The translations under genes were made by a program, and so were the position numbers. A stretch of DNA of 64,000 nt from Verrucomicrobiota bacterium (lineage in GTDB: Bacteria; Verrucomicrobiota; Verrucomicrobiia; Limisphaerales; UBA9464), in NCBI GenBank assembly GCA_947471985.1, contig CANIZL010000019.1, positions 1 to 64,000 on the forward strand, read 5' to 3'. Under the pieces are notes generated by a model. It was given only the letters and a program-made list of their open reading frames with translations, searched no databases and was not told where the DNA came from. Of the stretch, positions 52,749-61,000 are shown in pieces. How positions within the stretch are numbered: position 1 is the first letter of the stretch; each line of letters starts with the position of its first letter.

Positions 52749-52801
52749 CGAAACGCGGTAGGCGGCGGAAGAAAAGGGACGAAGGGGAATGGAACGGTGG
52801 A

Positions 52802-52878
52802 TGGTCGGGACGACAGGATTCGAACCTGCGACGTCTTGGTCCCAAACCAAGTGCTCTACCGGGCTGAGCTACGTCCCG
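52802..52878 (-). tRNA. tRNA-Pro (anticodon TGG)
   Basis: Read on the minus strand, the acceptor stem CGGGACG pairs with CGTCCCG. The D-arm is GCTCAGCCCGGTAGAGC, the anticodon arm CTTGG-TTTGGGA-CCAAG gives anticodon TGG, and the T-arm CGCAGGTTCGAATCCTGTC (GCAGG...CCTGT) is standard. Discriminator A and CCA are encoded (52805-52802). Total 77 bases. Confidence 0.97.
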
Positions 52879-53033
52879 CACCTCGCGCAGTGTCCCGGCT
52901 GCCGTGGGGAGCAGCAAACGGAATTTTGGGGAAAACCCGGCCATCCTACCCGACCGCGGCCCGTGCCTCCGCTCGGCCGACTGGCGCACGGCCCATCCTT
53001 GCCTCGGCTCCCCCGGTGCCTGATGTCTTGGCG

Positions 53034-53675
53034 ATGACACGTCGCTGCCTTCTGATCACCGCGTTCGCCGCTCTCTGCCTGGCCGGATGCGCCAGCACCA
53101 AATACGCCGTGCTCGAGAAATTCGGCATCCCCAAGCGCGAACTTTTCAAAAAGTACGTCGTCGCCGCTCGCGACGAACAAAAGGCCGCCGGACAACAGTT
53201 TCAGGACGCCCTGTCCCGGCTGAAAACCGTCTACGGATTCAGCGGCGGAAAACTGGAGTCCGCCTACGATGCCTTGAAGTCGGACTACGATCGATCCAAC
53301 GCCCGGGCCACCACGGTGAAGAGTCGCATTCGCGATGTGGAATCGGTTTCGAGCGCCCTCTTCACGGAGTGGGAACAGGAAATTCAACAGATCACCACCG
53401 CCACCCTCGCCGCGGATAGCCGGAGTAAACTGGCCGACACCCGCGCCCGTTACGAATCCATGCACGCCGCCTTGGTGCGCGCCGAACAGGGGATGGATCC
53501 GGTGCTGGCCAAACTCAAAGACAACGTTCTGTACCTGAAGCACAACCTGAACACCCAGGCCATTGCCTCCTTGAAGGGCGAAGCCACCAACATCCAGGGC
53601 GAGATCGGCCGGTTGATCGACGAGATGAATGCGTCCATCCGCAAGGCGGATGAGTTCATCAAAACGCTCCAGTGA
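53034..53675 (+). CDS. DUF2959 family lipoprotein
   Basis: A 213-residue lipoprotein. ATG 53034 gives a signal peptide with lipobox L-A-G-C (cysteine about residue 19). The mature part is helical with coiled-coil character: KFGIPKRELFKKYVVAARDEQKAA (short form FGIPKRELFKKYV), VYGFSGGKLESAYDALKSDYD and LKDNVLYLKHNLNTQAIASLKGE (DNVLYLKHNLNTQAIASLKG), all features of DUF2959. Function is unknown. It starts about 155 bases beyond the tRNA-Pro gene, on the opposite strand to it. Confidence 0.9.
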   Translation: MTRRCLLITAFAALCLAGCASTKYAVLEKFGIPKRELFKKYVVAARDEQKAAGQQFQDALSRLKTVYGFSGGKLESAYDALKSDYDRSNARATTVKSRIRDVESVSSALFTEWEQEIQQITTATLAADSRSKLADTRARYESMHAALVRAEQGMDPVLAKLKDNVLYLKHNLNTQAIASLKGEATNIQGEIGRLIDEMNASIRKADEFIKTLQ

Positions 53676-53814
53676 CCCGCACGCCCCCCCGCCAGTCCGC
53701 GCGCCGGAGCTTGACCCCGACCCTCTCACGCTCCTATCTCCCCGCTAATAAGCCTGCCGGACCACACGGGGACTCCGTCCAATCCCGCAGCATTCATCGT
53801 CGCCGTCCCAATCC

Positions 53815-54546
53815 ATGAACGCCCACCAGACCCGGTCCACCAACCCACCTTCGCTCCGTCGGTTTAGTTACATCGGGGCGGCAGTCGTGACCGCGCTACT
53901 GCTCTCCGCCTGTCAGAATCCTGGCGGGTCCGGCAAATCCACCGGCACACAGGACCTGTTCACCGGCAAAGCGGACCAACTCAAGGATTGGCGGGGCTTC
54001 GGCAAAGCGGAATTCCCGCTCCAAGGCTGGGTGGTGGAGAACGGCTGGCTGCGACACGTCGCCAAGGGCGGGGGTGGCGATGTGATCACGCGGGAGAAGT
54101 TCACTGATTTTGATCTGCGGTTTGAGTGGCGCATCGGCACCGCCGCCAACAGTGGCGTGAAGTACTGGATCGACGAAGCCCGAGGCTCCGCCGTGGGGCA
54201 TGAGTACCAGGTGATTGATGACGCCGCCCATCCGGACGCACTCAAGGGCCCGAAGCGACAGACCGCCGCACTCTACGATGCCCTGGCGGCGGTGAACCCC
54301 GCGATACGCCCGGCCGGGGCGATCAATCAATCCCGAATTATCGTCCAGGGGCAACATGTCGAGCACTGGCTGAACGGACGGCGGGTTTTATCCTATGACT
54401 TGGGCAGCCCGGAACTCGTCGCCGCCAAGGCGCAAAGCAAGTTCAGTCGCGAAGCCCACTGGGGCACCCAATTCCCCACCCCCATCCTGCTGCAGGATCA
54501 CGGCGATGATGTCTGGTTCCGCAACATCGTGATTCGAAAGCTATGA
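53815..54546 (+). CDS. DUF1080 (3-keto-disaccharide hydrolase-like) lipoprotein, second copy
   Basis: A 243-residue lipoprotein with lipobox L-S-A-C (cysteine about residue 33). The DUF1080 domain includes LFTGKADQLKDWRGFG, WVVENGWLRHVAKGGGGDVITRE (short form VVENGWLRHVAKGGGGDVIT), FDLRFEWRIGTAANSGVKYW and GHEYQVIDDAAHPDAL, and ends WFRNIVIRKL. These are closer to the main DUF1080 family than the copy at 35846-36580. It probably acts on glycosides in the periplasm. It is convergent with the FHA gene. Confidence 0.92.
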   Translation: MNAHQTRSTNPPSLRRFSYIGAAVVTALLLSACQNPGGSGKSTGTQDLFTGKADQLKDWRGFGKAEFPLQGWVVENGWLRHVAKGGGGDVITREKFTDFDLRFEWRIGTAANSGVKYWIDEARGSAVGHEYQVIDDAAHPDALKGPKRQTAALYDALAAVNPAIRPAGAINQSRIIVQGQHVEHWLNGRRVLSYDLGSPELVAAKAQSKFSREAHWGTQFPTPILLQDHGDDVWFRNIVIRKL

Positions 54547-54584
54547 GTCGGAATCAACCCGGCCTCCATCCCTAGAATCGCCCG

Positions 54585-54602
54585 GCCAGCCCTCTGGCTG
54601 GC
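54585..54602. terminator. Possible hairpin between convergent genes
   Basis: A perfect 7-bp stem, GCCAGCC (54585-54591) with GGCTGGC (54596-54602), loop CTCT, lies between the DUF1080 stop (54546) and the FHA gene stop (54667). No T-run is present on either strand. Confidence 0.35.
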
Positions 54603-54666
54603 TTCCGGAACGCCGCTGGAGGACCACCGCGGCTCCCCCCAACCAGGATCCCCAACCAGGATCCAC

Positions 54667-55056
54667 TCAGCGCCCGATGCTGAGAAGTATTGTAACGGCC
54701 AGAACCAGCATGGCCGCGATCAGCAGCCAGACGCCGAGTTCCCGCAGCACAAGCGAGCGTTGCGGCGCGCTTCGCAGCGTGAACAGGAGCTTCACCGAAC
54801 CAATCCCCACCACATCCCCGTTGCGCAGGCGATGTTCCGACACGGGCTCCTGATTCACCGTTACGAGAGCCTGACCGAGACCGCGGAGATCAAACCAGCC
54901 GGCAGGATTGAGCTGAATCTCGGCATGAAGATCCCACACGCCGGAATCCGGCAAGGAGATCTCGAGATCCCCTCGCCGCCCCAAACGAACCGGGGCGGCG
55001 TCCGATTGGAAGCGCCGCCCCGGAGTGCGATCGTTGAGGACGATCAGTTCAATCAT
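54667..55056 (-). CDS. FHA-domain protein with C-terminal membrane helix, module B
   Basis: A 129-residue protein. The FHA fold is indicated by VRLGRRGDLEISLPDSGVWDLHAEIQ (short form VRLGRRGDLEISLPD, then HAEIQ), VTVNQEPVSEHRLRNGDVVGIGSVKLLF (VNQEPVSEHRLRNGDVVGIG). One C-terminal membrane helix follows (VWLLIAAMLVLAVTILLSI). FHA domains usually bind phosphothreonine. The gene starts within the stop of the Wza-like gene (TAATG), so it is part of exopolysaccharide module B, which also contains a tyrosine kinase. The serine in the usual phospho-binding GR-x-x-D..S..H pattern is not obvious, so binding may differ. Confidence 0.85.
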   Translation of the reverse strand: MIELIVLNDRTPGRRFQSDAAPVRLGRRGDLEISLPDSGVWDLHAEIQLNPAGWFDLRGLGQALVTVNQEPVSEHRLRNGDVVGIGSVKLLFTLRSAPQRSLVLRELGVWLLIAAMLVLAVTILLSIGR

Positions 55057-55676
55057 TAAAAAATCGAGCGCTCCACCTGAATGCTATCACCCGGATAAAT
55101 CGCGATATCCTCCTTCGGATCCTTCACGGCCTTCTTCCAATTCACGTAAACCACCGTCCCGTCTCCCCGGGTGACTTGGATCTTGGTCTTCTTCGCGTAT
55201 TCCGTAAATCCACCGGCCATGTTAATCGCCTTGACCAGGGTCAGTTTCGCCGAATGGGCATAGGTGCTGGGACTGCGCACCTCGCCACCCACCGAAATCG
55301 TGCGCACCGGAACATCGATGACGATTCCAATGTTCTTGTAGAGACCCTTGTTGATGTAGAGGTCCTTGATTTCCTTCTCCAACTGGGTCTTGGTCTTGCC
55401 GACGAACTCCACCTCAAGGTTCAGGTGGAGCGTGATTTTTTTGGTCTCCGGAATCTGCTGTTCCGTAGGCGGGATGATGACGGGAGTGTCCGAATAGGTA
55501 ATCCGGACCTTGTCGCCCACACTGAGATATTCCGTACCCACCGCCTTGGCGGCATCATTGTCGCCCGTCGGCTTGCGCTTGTCCGCCGCGAAGCCGGTGG
55601 ATAGGGACGCACCGAGGGACACCAGCAACAAGGTGCGGATCCAGAGGACTTGAAACCAACGTGGACTTACTTTCAT
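55056..55676 (-). CDS. Polysaccharide export protein (Wza-like, short), module B
   Basis: A 206-residue export protein. I use ATG 55676 (MKVSPRWFQVLW); GTG 55694 would add six residues. The signal peptide is LLLVSLGASLSTGFAA, with no lipobox. The Poly_export domain begins YLSVGDKVRITYSDTPVIIPP (short form LSVGDKVRITYSD), includes LNLEVEFVGKTKTQLEKEI, and is followed by an SLBB-type part (ISVGGEVRSPSTYAHSAKLTL, short form VGGEVRSPSTYAHS, then INMAGGFTEYAKKTKIQV). It ends IYPGDSIQVERSIF. Shorter than E. coli Wza, like its counterpart in module A. It lies 34 bases after the kinase gene. Confidence 0.9.
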   Translation of the reverse strand: MKVSPRWFQVLWIRTLLLVSLGASLSTGFAADKRKPTGDNDAAKAVGTEYLSVGDKVRITYSDTPVIIPPTEQQIPETKKITLHLNLEVEFVGKTKTQLEKEIKDLYINKGLYKNIGIVIDVPVRTISVGGEVRSPSTYAHSAKLTLVKAINMAGGFTEYAKKTKIQVTRGDGTVVYVNWKKAVKDPKEDIAIYPGDSIQVERSIF

Positions 55677-55710
55677 GACGATTGCTTGGAACACCGAAGA
55701 CTGCCGGGAT

Positions 55711-57924
55711 TCAATATTTCTTCTTCAATTCGACACTGGCCTTCCCGGAGGAGTCTTTGTCCTTCGCAGGTTTGTCGGAATCAGACTCGCTGTCCTTGCT
55801 CTTCGAATAGTAATCGTAGTAGTAACCGCTGTAGTAGTAGTAGTAGCTGTCCTGCGAGATGTTGATGTTGTTCAACACCACACCCAGCAAGCGGTCCTTG
55901 CCACCGATCTTCTCGACCATCTGCTTGGCACGCAGGGTCATCTGCTGCGGGTACTTGCGGTACTGGACGACGAGAATCGCCATATCGACTTCGGCTGCCA
56001 AAATGGAAGCATCGCTGACACCCATGATGGGCGGTGAGTCAAAGAAGACGAAGTCATAGCGACTGCGCACCTCCTGCACGAACTCCCGCATGGCCGCGGA
56101 ATTCAGCACGCCGACGGAACTGCTGGGCAGTTTGCCGGACGGAAGGAAATCGAGCCCCGGAACTGGCGTGGTCTGAACTACTTCCTCCATCTTGTTCTGC
56201 CGGAGGAGATAATTCGTCAACCCCATGGCATTGGAGACGCCGAGGATCTTGTGCAGGCTGGGACGGCGCAAATCCGAGTCAACGATCAGCACCCGCGCGC
56301 CGTTCTGTGCAAAGACGGTCGCCAAATTGAAGATCGTGGTCGACTTGCCTTCACCGGCACCGCCGGAGACGACGGTCATCGTACGAGCACCGGGGTCCTT
56401 GCGGGAGAAGAGAATGTTCGTCCGCAAAACCCGATAGGCTTCCGCATGTGGACTGTCGGGGCCCTCCTTGAAGAGGGCCGTAACGTTCTGCGGGATAACC
56501 CCGAGCACCGCCGTACCCAACGCCTGCTCGACGTCATCGATGGTCTTAACGCTGGTGTCGAGGTACTCGATGAAGAAGGCCAGACCCACACCCAGCAGCA
56601 GACCGAAGACGCAACCCAAGGCGACATTGATCTTCTTGCTGGGTTTGACCGGACGCATACCGGGAATCGCGCGGTCCGTCACGAAAACGGCCCGCGAGGA
56701 ACCCATTTTGGCGCCCACTTCTTCCTGCATGATCTGCATCTGGAGCAGATCGCGCATACGTTCCCGGTTTGCGAGATCGCGCTGCGCGACCACAAACGGC
56801 TGGTACTTGTTGACCTCTTTGGACTGCTTCTCGCGAAGCTCGGCAATATTCTGCTCGGTGGTTTTAATCACGCTGGATTCCTCCTCCACCCGCGACTTCA
56901 AAGCCTTCATGTTCGCCGCCACCTCGCGATTGATTTGCTCGTTGAGCTTGGCGAGGGCGATCACCACCTTCTTGACGTCCGGATGCTCCGGGCCGTAATC
57001 CGGATTCAGCGTGCTGCGTCGCAACTCTGCCCCATTGAACTGGCTGTTTAAAGTGGCCAGTTCCTGGTAACTTCCCGGGCTGGCCGCAACCAGCCGCTGA
57101 GGAAGCTCTTCACTCGGGGTATCGATCAAACCCTGCACCATCGTCGACAGGCGCGTATACGCTTGCTTCGTGGTGCTCAATTCCTGTTCTAGCCGGCCAA
57201 TTTGCGCCGCCGCCACGGTCTGCACCGGGAACATCGCCGTGTTCGCCGAGTCCATGGGAATGCCCAGCTTGATGCGGAGCTGATCCAAGTTGGTTTGCGC
57301 GGCCCCCACGTCGGCCTGCATTTCCTTCAACTGCGACTTCAGGGTATCCAGACCGCTCCGTTCCTTCTGCTCACGAAACTGGGCGCGATAATCCTTATAA
57401 ACGGTGGCAATGCGATTGGCGATATCGGCCGCCAGGGCCTTGTCACTGTCCAAAACCGTCAAACTGACCAACTGGGTGTTGCGATCCGAAACCGCCTCGA
57501 CGTTGGCGTTGAGGATGTCAAAGGCGACCTCCACGGTGAGCTCCGGCACCCGTTCACGCCGCGCATAGACATCATTGAGCTTCAACTGCTTGATGACCGC
57601 CTCAAGGATCTCCCGCGACTTCATCAACGCAATCTGCGTGTTGAAGAAGATGATGTCGTTGTCGCCCCCGCTCTGGCGCATGACATCGAGATCGAACAAG
57701 TCCTTTTGAACGATCATGCGGACCGTGCTGGAATACCGCGGCGTCAGGGCGAACGTCACCGCCGTCACCACGGTTACCACGAGCAGAAAGACCGCGAGGA
57801 TGATCAGCTTCCGGATGCGGATAATCCGCCAATAGTCCAGAAAGTGCAGCTTCTGCTCGCCCGACGTCGCGCCCGGAGCCGCCGGAGCCACCGGCAACGC
57901 CGTGGCAGGTCTCATGTAATCCAT
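55711..57924 (-). CDS. Polysaccharide chain-length / BY-kinase protein (Wzc-like), module B
   Basis: A 737-residue inner-membrane protein with the Wzz-kinase arrangement. The first membrane helix is LIILAVFLLVVTVVTAVTFAL (about 40-60), then a long coiled-coil periplasmic region, a second helix (INVALGCVFGLLLGVGLAFFI, near residue 440) and the kinase with Walker A SGGAGEGKSTT (near 520), Walker A' LIVDSDLRRPSLH and Walker B FVFFDSPPIMG. The tail is very rich in tyrosine (DSYYYYYSGYYYDYY), followed by a lysine/serine/aspartate segment ending KKKY. Its Walker A is closer to consensus than that of module A. A terminator-like hairpin ends seven bases before its ATG. Confidence 0.93.
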   Translation of the reverse strand: MDYMRPATALPVAPAAPGATSGEQKLHFLDYWRIIRIRKLIILAVFLLVVTVVTAVTFALTPRYSSTVRMIVQKDLFDLDVMRQSGGDNDIIFFNTQIALMKSREILEAVIKQLKLNDVYARRERVPELTVEVAFDILNANVEAVSDRNTQLVSLTVLDSDKALAADIANRIATVYKDYRAQFREQKERSGLDTLKSQLKEMQADVGAAQTNLDQLRIKLGIPMDSANTAMFPVQTVAAAQIGRLEQELSTTKQAYTRLSTMVQGLIDTPSEELPQRLVAASPGSYQELATLNSQFNGAELRRSTLNPDYGPEHPDVKKVVIALAKLNEQINREVAANMKALKSRVEEESSVIKTTEQNIAELREKQSKEVNKYQPFVVAQRDLANRERMRDLLQMQIMQEEVGAKMGSSRAVFVTDRAIPGMRPVKPSKKINVALGCVFGLLLGVGLAFFIEYLDTSVKTIDDVEQALGTAVLGVIPQNVTALFKEGPDSPHAEAYRVLRTNILFSRKDPGARTMTVVSGGAGEGKSTTIFNLATVFAQNGARVLIVDSDLRRPSLHKILGVSNAMGLTNYLLRQNKMEEVVQTTPVPGLDFLPSGKLPSSSVGVLNSAAMREFVQEVRSRYDFVFFDSPPIMGVSDASILAAEVDMAILVVQYRKYPQQMTLRAKQMVEKIGGKDRLLGVVLNNINISQDSYYYYYSGYYYDYYSKSKDSESDSDKPAKDKDSSGKASVELKKKY

Positions 57925-57931
57925 AGGTGAG

Positions 57932-57964
57932 AAAAAAAAGAGGCAGGAAAAGGTTTCCGGCCTC
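57932..57964 (-). terminator. Terminator-like hairpin directly before the module B kinase gene
   Basis: On the minus strand GAGGCCGGAAA pairs with TTTCCTGCCTC (10 of 11 positions, 57964-57940), loop CCT, followed at once by eight T (57939-57932). Seven bases later the kinase gene starts. It lies after the barrel gene stop (58013) on the same strand. It looks like a full intrinsic terminator, so the kinase gene needs read-through, attenuation or its own promoter. Confidence 0.8.
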
Positions 57965-58012
57965 CTTCACTAAAAAATGACCAAGTCAGGGCAAACTGGC
58001 AAGCTGCAAAAC

Positions 58013-59257
58013 TCAGTAAGTCAAACGAACGCCGAAGTAGACCCGGTTCCGCTCAAAGTCACGACCATGACCGTTGAAGGCGGGAATGAAGACACCGCCA
58101 CTGCTGCGGGCATCATCATAATAGTACGCCAGCTCGGTGCTGAGGTACTGGTTGAACTTGTAGCTGACCACCGCCCCCAGCAGGAGGTACTTGTCGGTGC
58201 TGATGTTCGAAGCGGCACCGTTGTACTTCAGGTCACCAAATTGGTAACGCGCATTCAGCGTACCGCGGAGGCGAGGAGTGAAAGCGTGCGAAAGCGCCGC
58301 GTAGAAGGAAGTCGCTTCGGAATCGACGATGTCCACCGCCGTGCCCATGTAGGCATCCGTGGCTTCCCGGCCGTGGTGGATACCACCCTGAACAAAGCTG
58401 CCCGGGTTGTAGTTCCAAGTGAGGCTCGCATCGGCGTACGGGCTGGTCTCATCCTTGACCCCGGCCGCATCCCAGCTGCTCAATTCAACACCACCACGCA
58501 CCGACGCCTGGATCGTACCGGTGAACGAGTGATCCACCGAGGCGTAAACGCGGTGGGTCTTCATGTCGCGGTCCACGAAGGCGAACGGCTTGTAATCCCG
58601 GATCTCGTAGTTGTAACCAAACCCGAGCACCGTCTTCGGCGTAAACTGGTAGTTGAAGCGGACACCGGGGATGTGCTCCATCCGGTTCAGCGGGGTCGCG
58701 TAGCTCGTGTCCGCGTAGTCGTAGTAGTTGTTCTGGTACGACAGGCCGGTCGACCACAGGTGCGACAGCTGGGCTTCGAAATCCACACCCGCATGGTTGC
58801 GGATGTTATTGCCTTCGGCGCGGCCGAGCGTCGAGATGGCATTGACACTTTGTTCGGGCTCCTGCGCCACCACGAACCGCTCGTAGGTGCTGATCTTGTA
58901 CCGCGGACTGAAAACGTGGCTCAGGTCCGCCTCAAAATTGTGCGACTGATCGATGTCGCGATTGCTGGCACCGTTCGGATCACGGTCCGCGTAGTACTTC
59001 ATCCCGTAGGTGTATCCCAAGCCAATCTTGGTCTGCTCCAGCGGGAAGGTCAGTTGGATTCCCGGGGTGACTTCAACGCCCGGACTTGAGAATTTCCGGC
59101 CCGAGCCCTTGGGCGCGGTGTAAATGTTGTCGTCGTAAAAGCCGCGGATGCCGGCTGTGAGGGTGTACCACTTGCCAGCTCCCTCGGCGAGAGTCGGTGT
59201 CGAGAGGATGGCGGCGCTGACTGACGCCAGGCCAGCGGCTTGCAGGATCTTCTTCAT
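58013..59257 (-). CDS. Outer-membrane beta-barrel protein, module B
   Basis: A 414-residue protein starting at ATG 59257 (GAGGT about 13 bases upstream), with a signal peptide (KILQAAGLASVSAAILSTPTLA). The mature part is rich in alternating strands and tyrosines: YTLTAGIRGFYDDNIYTAP, TKIGLGYTYGMKYYADRD, FNYQFTPKTVLGFGYNYEIRDY (short form KTVLGFGYNYEIRDY) and LGAVVSYKFNQYLSTELAYYYDD (YKFNQYLSTELAYYYDD), and it ends RVYFGVRLTY, a typical barrel C-terminus. It probably forms the outer-membrane part of the module B polysaccharide exporter. It differs clearly in sequence from the module A barrel. Confidence 0.88.
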   Translation of the reverse strand: MKKILQAAGLASVSAAILSTPTLAEGAGKWYTLTAGIRGFYDDNIYTAPKGSGRKFSSPGVEVTPGIQLTFPLEQTKIGLGYTYGMKYYADRDPNGASNRDIDQSHNFEADLSHVFSPRYKISTYERFVVAQEPEQSVNAISTLGRAEGNNIRNHAGVDFEAQLSHLWSTGLSYQNNYYDYADTSYATPLNRMEHIPGVRFNYQFTPKTVLGFGYNYEIRDYKPFAFVDRDMKTHRVYASVDHSFTGTIQASVRGGVELSSWDAAGVKDETSPYADASLTWNYNPGSFVQGGIHHGREATDAYMGTAVDIVDSEATSFYAALSHAFTPRLRGTLNARYQFGDLKYNGAASNISTDKYLLLGAVVSYKFNQYLSTELAYYYDDARSSGGVFIPAFNGHGRDFERNRVYFGVRLTY

Positions 59258-59311
59258 AAAAATTGCACGTACCTCACCCCGGATATCTTCGCCCGGGAGA
59301 ATTGTCTTCAC

Positions 59312-59340
59312 GTTCTAGGCAAAGTGCCCGCCAGAGTCAA
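59312..59340 (-). promoter_or_regulatory. Sigma70-type promoter of exopolysaccharide module B
   Basis: On the minus strand TTGACT (59340-59335), a 17-base spacer and TAGAAC (59317-59312) form a good -35/-10 pair, 55 bases before the barrel-gene ATG at 59257. It would drive at least the barrel gene. Confidence 0.6.
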
Positions 59341-59570
59341 CCCACAAATCCCTCGCCACGATACTTTTCCAATCGGTCGACACCAGCGCCACTCCAGGAT
59401 CAGCGTCGAGAATCATGGTTTTGAATAGTGCTTTGAGCTCTTGGCACCCGCCACCCGCCAACACTGAGGCGTCACCCGGAATGATTCAATTGATTTTCGT
59501 TGCTATCCAACCCGCAGGTTTCGGCCGCTTCTGATTGGCGAGGGCGCCGCCGCTACGGCTAGCCTGCGCC

Positions 59571-60785
59571 ATGGTCTCACTGCGGGTTCTCCCCCCTCTG
59601 GCTTGGGCGGCCTCCGCCTTGCTGTGCTTCAACCTCACGGCCCATTCGGACACCCCGGACGGTCTGGGAGAGCTGGCGCGGGTCGTCGCAGATTCCCAAG
59701 ATACCGCCCTGCAGCGGGACGTTCTGCGCGGCCTCAAGGCCGCCCTCGCCGGCCGGCCGCATGTCACCGCGCCCGCCGGATGGACTGAGCTCGAGCAGCA
59801 ACTGGCGCAGAGCCCCGACGCGGAAGTCCGCAGCCTCGCCCAATCCCTCGGTTTGACCTTTGGCAGCCCCGCCGCGCAGGCCGCCTTGCGCACCGTGGCG
59901 GCGGATCGCGTCGCGCCCGTCGCGGCCCGCATTCAAGCGATCGGTTCGCTATTGCTCGCCCGGACGCCAAATCTGGCGGAACTCCTCCAATCCCTGTGCG
60001 CCGAGGCCGACCTCCGTCCGACCGCCCTCCGCGGGCTGGCCCAATTTGACGATCCGAAAACCGCGTCCGTGCTGTTGCAGGGTCTGCCCGATTGGCCGCC
60101 CGATCATCGCCGCGATGCCCTGAATACGCTGGCATCCCGCGTGGCGTATGCCCGGCCACTCCTCGACGCGATCGTCGCGGGGAAGGTCGCCAAATCCGAG
60201 TTGGGCGCCGACCTCGTTCGCCAACTCCGCAATCTCAAAAACACCGAACTCAACACGCAACTCACCCGCGTGTGGGGCGTCATGCAGGAGCCCAACGCCG
60301 ATATGACGGCCGAAATCGAGCGGTCCAAACGCCGCTACTGGGCGGGTGGCTCGCAGCCCGGCGACGCCGGGCGGGGTCGCGTGGTCTTCAATCAGCTCTG
60401 CGCGCAGTGTCATCATCTCTTCGACACCGGCGGCCAGGTGGGCCCGGACATCACCGGAGCCAACCGCTCGGATCTGGATTACCTGCTCCAAAACATTCTT
60501 TACCCCAACGCGGTCATTCCCAACGAATACCGCCAATCGGTGATTGAAACCAAGGATGGCCGGGTCCTGACCGGCATCATCAAATCCTCCAACGGCGCCG
60601 CGTACGTGCTCCAGACACCCAATGAACTGGTCACGATTCCCAAGAGCGAACTGGCCAAACTCGATTTGTTGGAGACTTCCATGATGCCCGAGGGCCTGCT
60701 GACCGGCTTGGAAGATCGGCAAATGCGCGATCTTCTGTATTACCTCAGCCGTCCGGGGCAGGTGCCGTTGCCCACCGGAAACTGA
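59571..60785 (+). CDS. Heme-binding protein, Verrucomicrobium/Pirellula type
   Basis: A 404-residue exported protein. ATG 59571 gives a signal peptide (LAWAASALLCFNLTAHS). The N-terminal two thirds are helical, HEAT-like repeats (for example VAARIQAIGSLLLARTPNLAELLQ). The C-terminal 135 residues are the putative heme-binding domain of the Pirellula/Verrucomicrobium type: RGRVVFNQLCAQCHHLFDTGGQVGPDITG (CAQCHH, then GGQVGPDITGANRSD) followed by LLQNILYPNAVIPNEY and DGRVLTGI. The role is probably periplasmic electron transfer or sensing. Homologues usually have an N-terminal glucose/sorbosone dehydrogenase-type domain, which is absent here. Confidence 0.9.
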   Translation: MVSLRVLPPLAWAASALLCFNLTAHSDTPDGLGELARVVADSQDTALQRDVLRGLKAALAGRPHVTAPAGWTELEQQLAQSPDAEVRSLAQSLGLTFGSPAAQAALRTVAADRVAPVAARIQAIGSLLLARTPNLAELLQSLCAEADLRPTALRGLAQFDDPKTASVLLQGLPDWPPDHRRDALNTLASRVAYARPLLDAIVAGKVAKSELGADLVRQLRNLKNTELNTQLTRVWGVMQEPNADMTAEIERSKRRYWAGGSQPGDAGRGRVVFNQLCAQCHHLFDTGGQVGPDITGANRSDLDYLLQNILYPNAVIPNEYRQSVIETKDGRVLTGIIKSSNGAAYVLQTPNELVTIPKSELAKLDLLETSMMPEGLLTGLEDRQMRDLLYYLSRPGQVPLPTGN

Positions 60786-60920
60786 GGCCCCCGTCGACTG
60801 TCTCCCCACGCGATCCCCGCGCGGCTCGGAGCACGGGGACTTCGCCCCATTTTCGCGGTTTTGCCAACGTCCTTCGGACCGACGGCGGGCCACTGGGGCG
60901 TCGCGGATCCATCCCACGCA

Positions 60921-60942
60921 AGCAATCGGACCACCGATTGCT
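60921..60942. terminator. Perfect 9-bp hairpin after the heme-binding gene
   Basis: AGCAATCGG (60921-60929) pairs with CCGATTGCT (60934-60942), loop ACCA, in the 215-base gap after the heme-binding gene. No T-run follows. Confidence 0.4.
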
Positions 60943-60959
60943 ATTGCCATCACCGGGCC

Positions 60960-60996
60960 AACCGGGGTAGGACTGGGATTACCCCCCCGGTTTTTT
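60960..60996 (+). terminator. Terminator-like hairpin directly before the zinc-ribbon gene
   Basis: AACCGGGG (60960-60967) pairs perfectly with CCCCGGTT (60985-60992), followed by T to 60996. Only four bases then separate it from ATG 61001. It could end the heme-binding transcript, or act on the start of the small downstream gene, whose ribosome-binding region it occupies. Confidence 0.6.
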
Positions 60997-61000
60997 GGCT

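Noticed and set aside
52615-53040. Open frames running through the tRNA-Pro gene
   Set aside because: They cross a certain tRNA gene and contain no domain.
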